Counted from the first letter of the stretch, positions 17,351 to 26,772 are shown. The stretch is 64,000 nt of DNA from a bacterium (GCA_037481695.1 JBBFLE010000007.1:108340-172339), one strand, 5' to 3'. A program made the numbers and translations. The notes: generated by a model not told the origin, from the sequence alone.

Positions 17351-18847
17351 ATGAGGAGGATTGCTTTTGGAATTGTAGCCTTCATGTGGCTTCTGGCCCC
17401 CGGGGCCTGGGCCCAGGAGCCCGTCAGGGGCGGGCACCTCAGAGTGGCCTTGCCAGACGAGCCTCCAGGACTCGACCCCACGGCCAACACCGCTGCAGCC
17501 ATAGACAGGGTGGTTTATGGAAACATATGCGAGGCCCTCCTGATGGTCAACGACAAAGGGGAGCTGGTGCCAGGGCTGGCAGAGCGCTGGGAGATGACCC
17601 CGGATGGGCTCAAATACACCTTCTATTTGCGAAAGGGGGTCAAGTTCCACAATGGTGAGCCCTTCGACGCCCAGGTGGCTGCTTGGAACATCAACAGAGC
17701 CAAGGCAGAGGGCACCCAGAACCCCCATCCAGAGTACTTCAGGGGTATCACGGAGATCCAGACACCGGATTCCCACACTCTTGTACTGAGCCTCAAAGAG
17801 CCTGATGCGCTTTTTCTCTTCCACATGGCCGAGGGGGATTCGGTCATGCTCCCCATGAAAGGCTATGAGGACATGAAGTCCAAGCCAGTGGGCACAGGCC
17901 CCTTCAAGTTCGTGGAGTGGGTCAGGGGGGACCGGGTGGTGATGGAAAGATTCCAAGGATACTGGAATCCCAAGCTACCCTATCTGGACAAAGTGACCAT
18001 GAGGTTCATCCCAGATGCCAGCGCCCAGGTGGCAGCCCTCAAGGCAGGGGATGTGGATGTCATAGGGTACATAGCGGCTCCTGAGTCGGTTCAGGAATTC
18101 ATCAATGACAAGCGTTTCAAGGTTTACAACGGCACCACCACGGGAGAGGTGATCCTTTCCACAAACAACAAGGCCAAGCCCTTTGACGATGTCAGGGTAA
18201 GGAGAGCCATGGCCCACGCCATAGACAGGAAAAAAGTGGTGGAAATGGCCATGTTCGGCTATGGCACCCCCATAGGGTCTCACTGGTCCCCATCCACTCC
18301 TTACTATGTGGATTTGACCACCATGTACCCTTACGATCCCCAGAAGGCCAAGGCTCTTCTGAAGGAGGCTGGCTATCCCGACGGATTCGAGGCCGTGATC
18401 AAGCTGCCCGACCGCTACTCCTATTCCAGGCGTTCGGGTGAGGTCATAGCAGATATGCTGGCCAAGGTGGGCATAAGGCTCAAGATAGAGATAATAGAGT
18501 GGGGTCAGTGGATCGACCGGGTATTCAAGAACAAGGACTATCAGCTCACCTGCATTGCACATGTGGAGGCTTGGGACATAGGTATCTATGCCAAGCCCGG
18601 TTACTACTTCAATTACGAGTCCCCCAGGTTCAACGAGGCATATGCCAAAGCCCTCAAGGCCGTAAGCGAAGAGGAGAAGGCGCGCTATTTCGGGGAGTGC
18701 CAGCGCATCATAGCAGAGGACGCGGTCAATGGATTCCTTTTTAGCGCTCCCAACTTGCCGGTTATGAAAGCCGAGGTCATGGGTTGGTGGGAGAATTATC
18801 CCACCATAGCCATAGACTGCACCAAGGTGTGGATCAAGAAGAAATAG
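17351..18847 (+). CDS. Oligopeptide/dipeptide ABC transporter substrate-binding protein (SBP family 5)
   Basis: 498 residues with a signal peptide (residues 1-21, ending GAWAQ), then the family-5 binding protein fold: GGHLRVALPDEPPGLDPT, the signature YTFYLRKGVKFHNGEPFDA and VRRAMAHAIDRKKVVEMA. A strong AAGGAGGTG site precedes the ATG. The ligand may be peptides, glutathione, nickel or another compound. The adjacent peptidase genes favour peptides. It heads an ABC operon of binding protein, two permeases, M20 peptidase and two ATPases. Confidence 0.93.
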   Translation: MRRIAFGIVAFMWLLAPGAWAQEPVRGGHLRVALPDEPPGLDPTANTAAAIDRVVYGNICEALLMVNDKGELVPGLAERWEMTPDGLKYTFYLRKGVKFHNGEPFDAQVAAWNINRAKAEGTQNPHPEYFRGITEIQTPDSHTLVLSLKEPDALFLFHMAEGDSVMLPMKGYEDMKSKPVGTGPFKFVEWVRGDRVVMERFQGYWNPKLPYLDKVTMRFIPDASAQVAALKAGDVDVIGYIAAPESVQEFINDKRFKVYNGTTTGEVILSTNNKAKPFDDVRVRRAMAHAIDRKKVVEMAMFGYGTPIGSHWSPSTPYYVDLTTMYPYDPQKAKALLKEAGYPDGFEAVIKLPDRYSYSRRSGEVIADMLAKVGIRLKIEIIEWGQWIDRVFKNKDYQLTCIAHVEAWDIGIYAKPGYYFNYESPRFNEAYAKALKAVSEEEKARYFGECQRIIAEDAVNGFLFSAPNLPVMKAEVMGWWENYPTIAIDCTKVWIKKK

Positions 18848-18886
18848 CCCGCGGGCGAACTATTGGGTATATGGTCGCGAAACACA

Positions 18887-18912
18887 GGGGGGCTGCCTGA
18901 GGCAGCACCCCC
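18887..18912 (+). other. Strong hairpin between binding-protein and permease genes
   Basis: An 11-base-pair stem (GGGGG plus GCTGCC at 18887-18897, GGCAGC plus CCCCC at 18901-18912, one A bulge, loop TGA). Only TTT follows, so it is probably not a full terminator. It fits an attenuator or 3' mRNA-stabilising hairpin that keeps the binding protein more abundant than the permeases. Confidence 0.6.
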
Positions 18913-18969
18913 TTTGCTCATATGACCCGTGGAGTTGCGTTTGAGGGTATCTGAGGCGAGCAGGTTCAG

Positions 18970-19914
18970 ATGCTTCTTTTCTTGATAAAGAGATTCTCGG
19001 TCATGGTGGCCATGTTGGGGCTTGTGGCCCTGGTGGTCTTCTCAGTGCTTTTTGTGCTGCCAGGGGATCCAGCACAACTAATTCTGGGAATACAGGCCAC
19101 CCCTGAGAAGCTGGCAGCCTTGAGAGCCGAGCTGGGTCTGGACAGGCCTTTTTGGGTTCAGTTCGGGGAATGGATCTGGAGCCTTTTGACCCTAAAGGGC
19201 AGCAGGTCCATTGGTTATGATGTGCCTGTTTTGGAACTCATCCTGAGCAGGCTGGCCGTGACCGGGCCCCTGGCTTTGATGTCCATGCTGGTGGCTGTTT
19301 TCATAGCAATACCCCTGGGCGTTTACGCGGCCAGGCACCAAAACAGGCCAGGAGACCTGGCTGTCATGGGCTTCACACAGCTGGGGCTGGCCACACCGGA
19401 GTTCTGGCTGGGCATTTTGCTGATGCTGCTCCTGGCAGTCCAGGCTGGCTGGTTCTCGGCAGGGGGCTTCCCTGGCTGGAAGGAAGATCCCTTGGGCTCC
19501 CTCAAGGCCTTGCTTCTTCCAGCCTTTGCCCTGGGAGTTATAAGGGCAGCTGTTTTGGCCAGGTTGACCCGTTCCTCCATGCTGGATGTGCTGAGAGAGG
19601 ATTTTGTCAGAACCGCCCGTGCCAAGGGCCTCAAGGAAAGGGTGGTGATCTACGGTCATGCCTTCAGAAATGCCCTGATCCCGATTGTGACCATAATGGG
19701 CCTGCAACTGGGGCAGCTCCTGGCAGGGGCGATAATCATCGAAAACGTTTATTACCTGCCCGGATTGGGAAGGCTCGTGTTTCAGGCCATAGGACAAAGG
19801 GATCTGCCTGTGGTGAGGGAGGTGGTGCTGGTAATGGCTGCCATGGTGATCCTGGTGAATTTCTTGGTGGACGTGCTCTATTCTCTTTTGGATCCCAGAG
19901 TCAGGATGGAGTGA
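18970..19914 (+). CDS. dppB: Oligopeptide ABC transporter permease (DppB family)
   Basis: 314 residues with six membrane segments and the N-terminal FLIKRFSVMVAMLGLV typical of DppB. The periplasmic loop carries LGLDRPFWVQFGEWIW. The cytoplasmic EAA loop is RTARAKGLKERVVIYGHAFRNALIPI. It pairs with the DppC-type permease 3 bases downstream. The substrate assignment follows the binding protein. Confidence 0.92.
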   Translation: MLLFLIKRFSVMVAMLGLVALVVFSVLFVLPGDPAQLILGIQATPEKLAALRAELGLDRPFWVQFGEWIWSLLTLKGSRSIGYDVPVLELILSRLAVTGPLALMSMLVAVFIAIPLGVYAARHQNRPGDLAVMGFTQLGLATPEFWLGILLMLLLAVQAGWFSAGGFPGWKEDPLGSLKALLLPAFALGVIRAAVLARLTRSSMLDVLREDFVRTARAKGLKERVVIYGHAFRNALIPIVTIMGLQLGQLLAGAIIIENVYYLPGLGRLVFQAIGQRDLPVVREVVLVMAAMVILVNFLVDVLYSLLDPRVRME

Positions 19915-19917
19915 GGG

Positions 19918-20742
19918 GTGAGGCGTTTTCTGAGAAATCTGAACTTCTGCGTGGGATTCGGCCTTTCGGCTGTGGTGGTGGGCATGGCTTTGTTGAGCCT
20001 GGTCTGGACCCCCTATCCGCCCAATGAGATGAACTCAGCAGAGCGACTCAAACCCCCCAGCCTGCAGCATCCACTGGGCACAGATCAGTACGGAAGAGAC
20101 ATACTCTCCAGGGTCATGTACGGGGCAGTGAACTCCATCATAGTGGGTCTTGTCACCGTTGCCATGGGGCTTTTCATGGGAGTGCTGCTGGGCCTTGCAG
20201 CGGCGTACTGGGCAGGGGCCATAGAGGAGGGCACCATGCGTCTGTGCGATCTGCTTTTTGCCTTCCCTGCAGTGCTTACGGCCATTCTCATAACCTCTGT
20301 GCTGGGTCCCTTGGTCATAAACGCCATGCTGGCCATAGGGATTTTCTACATTCCGGTCTTTGCAAGACTCACAAGGGCAGTGGCCAAGACAGTCTGGCAC
20401 AGGGACTTCATAGCCGCAGCCAGGGCCGGCGGTCTTAGCGACTGGTCCATCACCTGGAGACATGTCTTGCCCAACATTCTTTCCCCTCTGATCATTCAGG
20501 GCACCATTCAGTTTGCGGTGGCCATTTTGGCCGAGGCTGGACTGAGCTATCTGGGCCTGGGTGCACAGCCTCCCAATCCCTCCTGGGGGAGGATGCTGTA
20601 TGAAGCACAGACCTTTCTGGCAACAGGCCCCTGGATGGCTGTTTTCCCTGGGCTGGCCATAGCCTGGGCTGTACTGGGATTCAATCTGCTGGGAGACGGG
20701 CTCAGAGACACCCTGGATCCCAAGATGGTTCGCATGAGGTGA
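19918..20742 (+). CDS. dppC: Oligopeptide ABC transporter permease (DppC family)
   Basis: 274 residues with a GTG start three bases after dppB. DppC hallmarks are HPLGTDQYGRDILSRVMYG and the EAA loop FIAAARAGGLSDWSITWRHVLPN, followed by LSYLGLGAQPPNPSWGRML. It has six membrane segments. Close spacing indicates translational coupling with the other transport genes. Confidence 0.92.
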   Translation: MRRFLRNLNFCVGFGLSAVVVGMALLSLVWTPYPPNEMNSAERLKPPSLQHPLGTDQYGRDILSRVMYGAVNSIIVGLVTVAMGLFMGVLLGLAAAYWAGAIEEGTMRLCDLLFAFPAVLTAILITSVLGPLVINAMLAIGIFYIPVFARLTRAVAKTVWHRDFIAAARAGGLSDWSITWRHVLPNILSPLIIQGTIQFAVAILAEAGLSYLGLGAQPPNPSWGRMLYEAQTFLATGPWMAVFPGLAIAWAVLGFNLLGDGLRDTLDPKMVRMR

Positions 20743-20745
20743 GCC

Positions 20746-22023
20746 GTGCTATCTGAAGAAATCATTCAAAGGGTGCTGGGGGGGATCCAACAGCAGGAGC
20801 TGGTGGAACTGGCCGCCAGCCTGGTTAGGATCAACTCGGTTTGGGACCCTGAGGCGGGCAGTAGCGAGAAGGAGGTGGCAGGATTTGTGGCTTCTTGGGC
20901 AGAGAAGCAGGGTTTTCAGGTCCAGGTGGAGGAGGTAGTCCCAGGCAGGCCCAACGTGATCATAGAGTGGGAAGGGGGCCCTGGATCCAGAAGGCTCATG
21001 TTCGAGGGGCACACCGATGTTGTTACCCCAGGGGACCCTCTCCAGTGGCAACATGATCCTTTTGGAGGGGAGATCCTGGACAACAGATTGTATGGAAGAG
21101 GTGCCAATGACACAAAAGGCAACCTGGCGGCCATGCTCATGGCCATGGCGGCCATCAAGAGGGTTGGACCCAAACTCAAAGGAAGCATCGTAGGAGGGGT
21201 TCTTTGCGATGAGGAAGGACTCATGTTGGGAGTCCAGGATTTCATTCGTCGCGGGCATGCAGACAGGATAACAGGGGCCATCATATGCGAGCCCCAAGAC
21301 GGTTATATATGTCCGGTGCAGAAAGGGGCCATCAGAGCCAGGTTCCTGGTAAGGGGCAAGATGAGTCATGGGGCCATGCCCCTTTCTGGCCTGAATCCAG
21401 TGCCTGCCCTATCCAGGCTCATCCAGGGTCTTTGGAACATGGAAGAAGATGGGGCCAGAAAACATGGCAAAGATCCCATGCTGGGCTGGCCCAGTTTTAC
21501 TCCCACTGTGGTGAGGGCTCCGGCCAGCGGCCCCCCCCAGCTCAATGTGGTGGCAGCCAAAGCCGAGTTGCTGGTGGACATCCGCACCATTCCATCACAG
21601 TCCCACCAGGACATAGTGAAGGCACTTCATGAACTGGCAGCCCAAGCAAAAAAGGAAACCCAAGAGGCTTACATGCACCTGGACAGCATCCTGGGGGTAT
21701 GCAGAGACCTGGCCTTGGATGTGCAAACAGAGATCTTGAGCGACAGGCCCTGCACACAAACTCCTGTGGAGGATCCCCTTGTGAAATCCGTGGATTGGGC
21801 CACCCGGGTCCTCACGGGCAAAGAGCCTGTTTATGGCGGGGTGCCTGGGGCCACTGACGGGACATTTTTGTGGGCCTGGAAAGGGATTCCCATAGTCACC
21901 ATTGGGGCAGGGGACAGGGAGGTGCCCCATCAGGTGGATGAATGGGTGGATCTGGATCAGCTGTATCTCATGTCCAAGATCTATGCCCTGAGTGCTCTGG
22001 ATTATTTGTCCCAAGAGGGTTGA
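20746..22023 (+). CDS. M20-family metallopeptidase (ArgE/DapE/CPG2 type)
   Basis: 425 residues with a GTG start 3 bases after dppC. It is a di-zinc exopeptidase or deacylase with FEGHTDVVTPGD (metal His/Asp), GRGANDTKGNLAAMLMA (bridging Asp), DEEGLMLGVQ (Glu pair), ICEPQDGYI and a C-terminal GATDGTFLWAW with a late His in EVPHQVDEW. The dimerisation domain starts near KMSHGAMPLSGLNPV. Placement inside the ABC operon, together with the P1 peptidase, suggests hydrolysis of the imported peptide or acylated amino acid. Confidence 0.92.
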   Translation: MLSEEIIQRVLGGIQQQELVELAASLVRINSVWDPEAGSSEKEVAGFVASWAEKQGFQVQVEEVVPGRPNVIIEWEGGPGSRRLMFEGHTDVVTPGDPLQWQHDPFGGEILDNRLYGRGANDTKGNLAAMLMAMAAIKRVGPKLKGSIVGGVLCDEEGLMLGVQDFIRRGHADRITGAIICEPQDGYICPVQKGAIRARFLVRGKMSHGAMPLSGLNPVPALSRLIQGLWNMEEDGARKHGKDPMLGWPSFTPTVVRAPASGPPQLNVVAAKAELLVDIRTIPSQSHQDIVKALHELAAQAKKETQEAYMHLDSILGVCRDLALDVQTEILSDRPCTQTPVEDPLVKSVDWATRVLTGKEPVYGGVPGATDGTFLWAWKGIPIVTIGAGDREVPHQVDEWVDLDQLYLMSKIYALSALDYLSQEG

Positions 22024-22027
22024 GAGG

Positions 22028-23029
22028 GTGTTGCTTCGCATACGGGATCTGCATGTTCATTTTGAAACTCCTGAGGGCCTGGTGAGGGCCGTGGATGGGG
22101 TGGACCTGGATGTGGATCAGGCAGAGGCGGTGGGGCTTGTGGGAGAGTCTGGATGCGGCAAGTCGGTCACAGCCCTGAGCATACTAAGGTTGATCCCCTC
22201 GCCTCCTGGTAAGATCTCCTCTGGTAACATTTATCTGGACGGGATGGACCTTCTGTCCCTTGACCGGGAAGAGATTCGCAAGGTGAGGGGGAGGCTGGTG
22301 GGTATGGTATTCCAAGAGCCCATGACTTCCCTGAACCCGGTGATGACCATAGGCCAGCAGGTGGCCGAGCCCATCATGGAACATCGGGGAGTCTCAAAGC
22401 GGGAGGCCATGGAACAGGCTGCATACTGGCTGGAAAAGGTGAGAATACCGGCAGCCAGACAGAGGATGGGAGATTTTCCTTATCAGCTCTCTGGAGGAAT
22501 GCGCCAGAGGGTAATGATAGCCATGGCTCTGGCCTGTGCCCCCAAGCTTCTCATTGCCGATGAGCCCACTACTGCTCTGGATGTGACCATTCAGGCCCAG
22601 ATCCTTTCCCTGATCCGTGGGCTCAAGGAGGAACTGGGAATGGCGGTTCTGCTCATCACCCACGACCTGGGGGTGGTGGCGCAAATGACCAAGAGGGTGG
22701 CTGTGATGTACGCCGGAGAAGTGGTGGAGGAGGCCCCGGTAAGAGAACTTTTCCGATGGGCCTTTCATCCTTACACCCAAGGGCTGATGCGTTCCATGCC
22801 GCCCAGGGACGGGGGATCAAATCCCGGACCCAAGGGAAGGCTCAGGGAAATACCAGGAATAGTACCGGTTCTCACAGAACCGATTCAGGGATGCAGGTTC
22901 AAAGACAGATGTGCCCACGCCTTTGAAATTTGCAGCCTGGAACATCCCCAGCTATGGGAGGTGGCGGACAACCACAGGGCGCGTTGTTGGCTCAAACAGT
23001 ATCCGGAGAAAAGGAGGCCGGATGCCTGA
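22028..23029 (+). CDS. dppD: Oligopeptide ABC transporter ATP-binding protein (DppD family)
   Basis: 333 residues. Walker [12 protein letters not shown]-loop [14 protein letters not shown] signature [11 protein letters not shown], Walker [13 protein letters not shown] and H-loop [10 protein letters not shown] are all present, plus the C-terminal oligopeptide-transporter extension with clustered cysteines ([15 protein letters not shown]). I chose GTG 22028, just after the M20 stop with AAGAGGG before it, because the conserved domain starts there; an upstream start would overlap the M20 gene. Confidence 0.92.
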   Translation: MLLRIRDLHVHFETPEGLVRAVDGVDLDVDQAEAVGLVGESGCGKSVTALSILRLIPSPPGKISSGNIYLDGMDLLSLDREEIRKVRGRLVGMVFQEPMTSLNPVMTIGQQVAEPIMEHRGVSKREAMEQAAYWLEKVRIPAARQRMGDFPYQLSGGMRQRVMIAMALACAPKLLIADEPTTALDVTIQAQILSLIRGLKEELGMAVLLITHDLGVVAQMTKRVAVMYAGEVVEEAPVRELFRWAFHPYTQGLMRSMPPRDGGSNPGPKGRLREIPGIVPVLTEPIQGCRFKDRCAHAFEICSLEHPQLWEVADNHRARCWLKQYPEKRRPDA

Positions 23030-24014
23030 GGATATCCTTCTGAGCGTCAGGAATCTATCCAAGAGCTTCCCGGTGGGAGGCGGACTCTTCAGAAAGCCCA
23101 GGGCATGGGTAAGGGCCGTGGAGCAGGTCAGCTTCCAGGTGCGCCGCAAGGAAAGCTTCGGCCTGGTGGGGGAGTCAGGCTGCGGCAAGACAACCCTTGG
23201 GAGGATGGTACTTAGGCTCATAGAGCCCAGCTCAGGGAGCATTTTGTTCCAGGGTGTGGACCTCTTGACCCTGGACAAGAAAGCACTTCGTTCTGTGAGG
23301 CCCCGATTACAGATCATATTCCAGGATCCTTACTCCTGCCTGGATCCCCGCATGAAGGTGGGGGAGATAATAACCGAGCCCCTGAGGGCCTCAACCTCCA
23401 TGAGCCGTTCACAAAGAAAGCAAAGGGCCATCGAGCTTCTTGAGAAAGTAGGGCTCAGGGCCTCAGATCTGGAGCGTTTTCCCCACGAGTTCTCTGGGGG
23501 TCAGCGCCAGAGGATAGGCATAGCCAGGGCCTTGGCCGGGCAACCAGAGCTGGTTGTTGCTGACGAGCCAGTGTCTGCCTTGGATGTCTCCATCCAGGCC
23601 CAGGTGCTAAACCTTCTCATGGATCTCCAAGATGAGTACGGTCTTTCGTACCTTTTCATCTCCCACGACCTGAGCGTGGTGGAACATGTCTGCCACAAAG
23701 TGGCGGTGATGTATTTGGGCCGCATAGTGGAGCTGGCGAGGGTGGAGGATTTCAAGAAGCAACCCCGACACCCCTATACCAGGAGCCTCAAGTCCTCGGT
23801 GCCTGTACCAGACCCGGAAAGGCCTTGGCAGCCCGTGCCCCTGGAAGGTGATGTGCCAAGCCCCGTGTCACCTCCCACGGGCTGCAGCTTTCATCCACGC
23901 TGTGCATACGCTTTGGAGCCTTGCGCCACAGAAAGACCGGAGCTCATAGAGGTAGGGGATTCCCACTGGGTGGCCTGCTGGCTCAACCAAGGGAGGGGGA
24001 TCTTGGGGGATTGA
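23022..24014 (+). CDS. dppF: Oligopeptide ABC transporter ATP-binding protein (DppF/OppF family)
   Basis: 330 residues. Walker A GESGCGKTTLGRM, Q-loop IFQDPYSCLDPRM, signature HEFSGGQRQRIGIARAL, Walker B VVADEPVSALD and H-loop LFISHDLSVVEH are present, plus the C-terminal GCSFHPRCAYALEPC cysteine patch. The ATG at 23022 has AAGGAGG before it and overlaps the dppD stop by 8 bases. It forms the heterodimeric ATPase with the preceding gene. Confidence 0.93.
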   Translation: MPEDILLSVRNLSKSFPVGGGLFRKPRAWVRAVEQVSFQVRRKESFGLVGESGCGKTTLGRMVLRLIEPSSGSILFQGVDLLTLDKKALRSVRPRLQIIFQDPYSCLDPRMKVGEIITEPLRASTSMSRSQRKQRAIELLEKVGLRASDLERFPHEFSGGQRQRIGIARALAGQPELVVADEPVSALDVSIQAQVLNLLMDLQDEYGLSYLFISHDLSVVEHVCHKVAVMYLGRIVELARVEDFKKQPRHPYTRSLKSSVPVPDPERPWQPVPLEGDVPSPVSPPTGCSFHPRCAYALEPCATERPELIEVGDSHWVACWLNQGRGILGD

Positions 24015-24038
24015 AAAAAAGGGATTAAGGGATCGGCA

Positions 24039-24755
24039 ATGGGCGCAGAGTTGAAAAGCACAGAGTCATCCAGCAGGGAACCCTTGAGCTGTGAGCCCAA
24101 GGCCTTTCTTCAGCTGCAACCCGAGAAGCAAAAGAGGGTTCTGGAGGCTGCCGTAAAAGAGTTTGCAGAGAAGGGCTACGGTAGGGCCAGCATGAATCTG
24201 GTGGTGGAAAGGGCCGGGATCTCCAAGGGGGCCTTGTTCAAGTACTTTGGGAGCAAGGGAGGCCTTTTCGCATTCGTTTACCGTATGGCGCTGGAGAGAA
24301 TAAAGGGCTACCTGAAGGCTGTCAGGGATCAGAGCCGAGGGGAGCCTTTCTTTTCCAGGCTGGAGAAGGTGATGTGGGCTGGGGTGCTTTTCATTCAGGA
24401 AAACCCGGGTTTGGCCAGGATCTATCAGAATATCCTTTTCACCGGGGATTCTCCTTACAAGGCCGGAATACTTGAGGAGCTTCAAAGGGAGTCAGTTGAG
24501 TTTATCCAGGGCCTGATCCAGGATGGGATCCAAAGGGGGGACCTGCGGGCTGACCTGGATCCCGTGAGCTGCGCCTTTGTAATACAGTGTGTGCTGGACA
24601 GATTCTTGCAGGCCCATCACCTACCCTTTCTGGGCCCCGGTCTGGGCCTCCATCAGGCCTCCCAGGAAACCTCCCGGCAGTGGATAGGAAGGCTCTTGGA
24701 CCTCATGGAAAATGGCATGGGAAGCTGCAGGGCCCAGAAGGGGAGCGCCGGGTGA
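24039..24755 (+). CDS. TetR-family transcriptional regulator
   Basis: 238 residues. After a ~30-residue tail the helix-turn-helix domain is clear: VLEAAVKEFAEKGYGRASMNLVVERAGISKGALFKYFGSKGGLFAFV. The C-terminal half is the variable ligand and dimer domain. It lies 24 bases after the ABC operon and overlaps the start of mqnB (GTGA), so it could report on either transported peptides or the downstream genes. Confidence 0.9.
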   Translation: MGAELKSTESSSREPLSCEPKAFLQLQPEKQKRVLEAAVKEFAEKGYGRASMNLVVERAGISKGALFKYFGSKGGLFAFVYRMALERIKGYLKAVRDQSRGEPFFSRLEKVMWAGVLFIQENPGLARIYQNILFTGDSPYKAGILEELQRESVEFIQGLIQDGIQRGDLRADLDPVSCAFVIQCVLDRFLQAHHLPFLGPGLGLHQASQETSRQWIGRLLDLMENGMGSCRAQKGSAG

Positions 24756-25465
24756 GGAATTGGGATCTGGATTTATGGGTATTTGCAGCCCTGTCCTCTG
24801 AGGTTCAGTTGTTGGTGGAAAGGCTGGATGCAAGGGCCATGGAAGAGAGGGCAGGGCTGAAATGGTATCTGGCCCAAAAAGGCCGGATGAAAGTGGGCCT
24901 GGGTGTTACCGGGGTGGGTGTGGCATCCGCGGCTTTTTCACTGGGTTTTTTGCTTGGTTCAATGCCTGCTCCTAAGGCGGTTATGGTGGGTTCCTGCGGG
25001 GCACTTCCGGACTCCGGCCTGGAAGTGGGGGACCTGGTGGTGGCCTCCTCAGAATGCTTCTCGGAGTTGGGGGTCCTGGAAGAGCCCGGAGTGGGAAACT
25101 CAGAGGACTTGAAAGGCCTGGGGATTTCCCAGGTGATTCCATTGAATGGCGGCCTAGGGGCTTTGCTCTGGGAGGCAGCCTCCAGGGTGGGGAGAGCAGC
25201 TCTGGGCGGACTTCTCACAGTAGCCGGGGTGTCGGCTGACATGCTTCAGGCCACGGCCAGGAGAAAAAGGTTCGGGGCCCTGGCCGAGAACATGGAGGGA
25301 TATGCATTGGCCCTGGCTGCCCAGAGGATGAAGCTTGAGGCCTCGGAAATAAGAGGGGTCAGCAACAGGGCCGGACAGAGGCAAAAGACCCTTTGGGAGC
25401 TGGAGCGGGCCCAGAATTTGGCACAAGAAGCTCTGATGGGATATCTTGGAGAGATCCCCCCATGA
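24752..25465 (+). CDS. mqnB: Futalosine hydrolase (menaquinone biosynthesis)
   Basis: 237 residues of the nucleoside phosphorylase/MTA-SAH nucleosidase fold. It releases the base from futalosine to give dehypoxanthine futalosine in the futalosine route to menaquinone. Motifs: VTGVGVASAAFSLGFLL, MVGSCGALPDSGLEVGDLVVAS, and the active-site ENMEGYALALAAQRM with VSNRAG near the end. The start is GTG 24752, overlapping the TetR stop. Its stop overlaps the start of mqnD, another gene of the same pathway, which supports the assignment. Confidence 0.88.
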   Translation: MRNWDLDLWVFAALSSEVQLLVERLDARAMEERAGLKWYLAQKGRMKVGLGVTGVGVASAAFSLGFLLGSMPAPKAVMVGSCGALPDSGLEVGDLVVASSECFSELGVLEEPGVGNSEDLKGLGISQVIPLNGGLGALLWEAASRVGRAALGGLLTVAGVSADMLQATARRKRFGALAENMEGYALALAAQRMKLEASEIRGVSNRAGQRQKTLWELERAQNLAQEALMGYLGEIPP

Positions 25466-26289
25466 AAAGTTTGCGCATAGGCTACTCCCCATGTCCCAAT
25501 GACACCTTCATATTTGCACACCTCGGGCAAGTCGCCTCTGGGATCCAGTTTGAACCTGTTCTTGCGGATGTGGAAACACTCAACCAGTGGGCCATGGAAG
25601 GCCGCCTGGAGGTGACCAAGCTCTCCATTGGGGCCTTGGGTATGGTGCGCTCCTCTTACGGGCTGTTACATTCTGGGTGCGCCCTGGCAAGGGGATGCGG
25701 CCCCATTGTGGTTTCATGCCCAGGCAGGTCTTCATCAGAACTTCTAAATGGGCTGGTGGCCTCCCCAGGCAGATGGACCACGGCAGCGCTGCTTCTGGGC
25801 CTTTACCTGGGACAGCCTCCCAGGTTCATGCACATGGAGTTCTCCCGCGTGATGGACAGCGTGCTCAAGGGCCAGGCCGACTTCGGCCTGGTGATCCACG
25901 AGGGCAGGTTCACCTTTCAAGAGCGCGGTCTGGAGATGATAGTGGACCTGGGGCAATGGTGGGAGGAAAGAACCTCCATGCCCATAGCCCTGGGAGCAAT
26001 GGCCATCAGAAGGGATTTGGGAGAAGGGCTCGCCCAAGAGGTGGACAAGGCCATAAGAGATTCCCTGGCAAGATCCACAAGGGGCGAGAAGGGTACCATG
26101 GAATACGTTCTTGCCCATGCACAGGAGCTGTCCCTGGAGGTAGTCAAGAAGCATATCCAGCTCTATGTCACTGATTTCACCTGGGAACTGGGGCAGGAGG
26201 GATCAAATGCCGTGGCAGGCCTGCTTGCCATGGCAGAGGAGGCCAACCTAATACCCAAGGACAAGACTCCCTTGCTTGCCTATGGATGA
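25462..26289 (+). CDS. mqnD: 1,4-dihydroxy-6-naphthoate synthase
   Basis: 275 residues, the MqnA/MqnD binding-protein-like fold. It converts cyclic dehypoxanthine futalosine to 1,4-dihydroxy-6-naphthoate. The N-terminal IGYSPCPNDTFIFAHL is the MqnD signature, followed by VTKLSIGALGMVRSSY, FGLVIHEGRFTF and GAMAIRRDLGE. It starts within the end of mqnB (ATGA overlap). Menaquinone made this way would be the quinone used by the DsrMKJOP complex encoded further right. Confidence 0.93.
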   Translation: MKSLRIGYSPCPNDTFIFAHLGQVASGIQFEPVLADVETLNQWAMEGRLEVTKLSIGALGMVRSSYGLLHSGCALARGCGPIVVSCPGRSSSELLNGLVASPGRWTTAALLLGLYLGQPPRFMHMEFSRVMDSVLKGQADFGLVIHEGRFTFQERGLEMIVDLGQWWEERTSMPIALGAMAIRRDLGEGLAQEVDKAIRDSLARSTRGEKGTMEYVLAHAQELSLEVVKKHIQLYVTDFTWELGQEGSNAVAGLLAMAEEANLIPKDKTPLLAYG

Positions 26290-26290
26290 A

Positions 26291-26336
26291 GGATTTCTTA
26301 CCCAAATCCGCTCAAAGCACTTTTGGGTAAAAATCC
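26291..26336. terminator. Long hairpin after mqnD, possible terminator without T run
   Basis: GGATTTCTTACCCAA (26291-26305) pairs with TTGGGTAAAAATCC (26323-26336) with one unpaired base. No T run follows on the plus strand, so termination is uncertain; it may protect the mRNA 3' end. Confidence 0.45.
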
Positions 26337-26634
26337 ATGAGGTGGGGGAATGAAGATCACTGAGGCCTCTTGCATAGTTGTTTGCTTTTCATGGGCGTGG
26401 TTGCTACCTGCTTGGAAGGCAGGGCAGGTGCCCAGCATGAGCCCTGAATGGCAGCTGGATGGTACTTCAGGCTGACTCTCAAATCAGAGGGGGATTGTCA
26501 AATGGATCACCAAGTTTCAAAAAAAGAGCAATGAAAAGGTCAGGAGCCTGGCAGTAGGAAGGCATTGGGACAAAGGAGCTTGGAGGATTGAGTCTTCCAC
26601 ATGGCCTGGCTGGGCCTTTAGTGCAAGGGTCTGA
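26337..26634. other. Gene-free stretch before tRNA-Leu
   Basis: No convincing reading frame, hairpin with T run or repeat is seen in these ~300 bases. Confidence 0.4.
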
Positions 26635-26664
26635 TTGACACCTGTTGATACAGATCAATATAAT
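26635..26664 (+). promoter_or_regulatory. Near-consensus sigma70 promoter of tRNA-Leu
   Basis: TTGACA (26635-26640) and TATAAT (26659-26664) with an 18-base spacer; both hexamers are perfect. Transcription should start about 14 bases before the tRNA. Confidence 0.88.
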
Positions 26665-26684
26665 GGGATTGTGAGAATGCCTGG

Positions 26685-26772
26685 GCCGGAGTGGTGGAAT
26701 AGGTAGACGCAGGGGACTCAAAATCCCCCGGGACCTGGTCCCGTGAGAGTTCGAGTCTCTCCTCCGGCACCA
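26685..26772 (+). tRNA. tRNA-Leu (anticodon CAA)
   Basis: The acceptor stem GCCGGAG (26685-26691) pairs with CTCCGGC (26762-26768), followed by A and an encoded CCA (26770-26772). The anticodon stem-loop is GGGGA-CTCAAAA-TCCCC with anticodon CAA, reading UUG. A long variable arm (GGGACC...GGTCCC region) marks a class II tRNA, as expected for leucine. The T arm GAGAG-TTCGAGT-CTCTC is intact. Confidence 0.97.
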
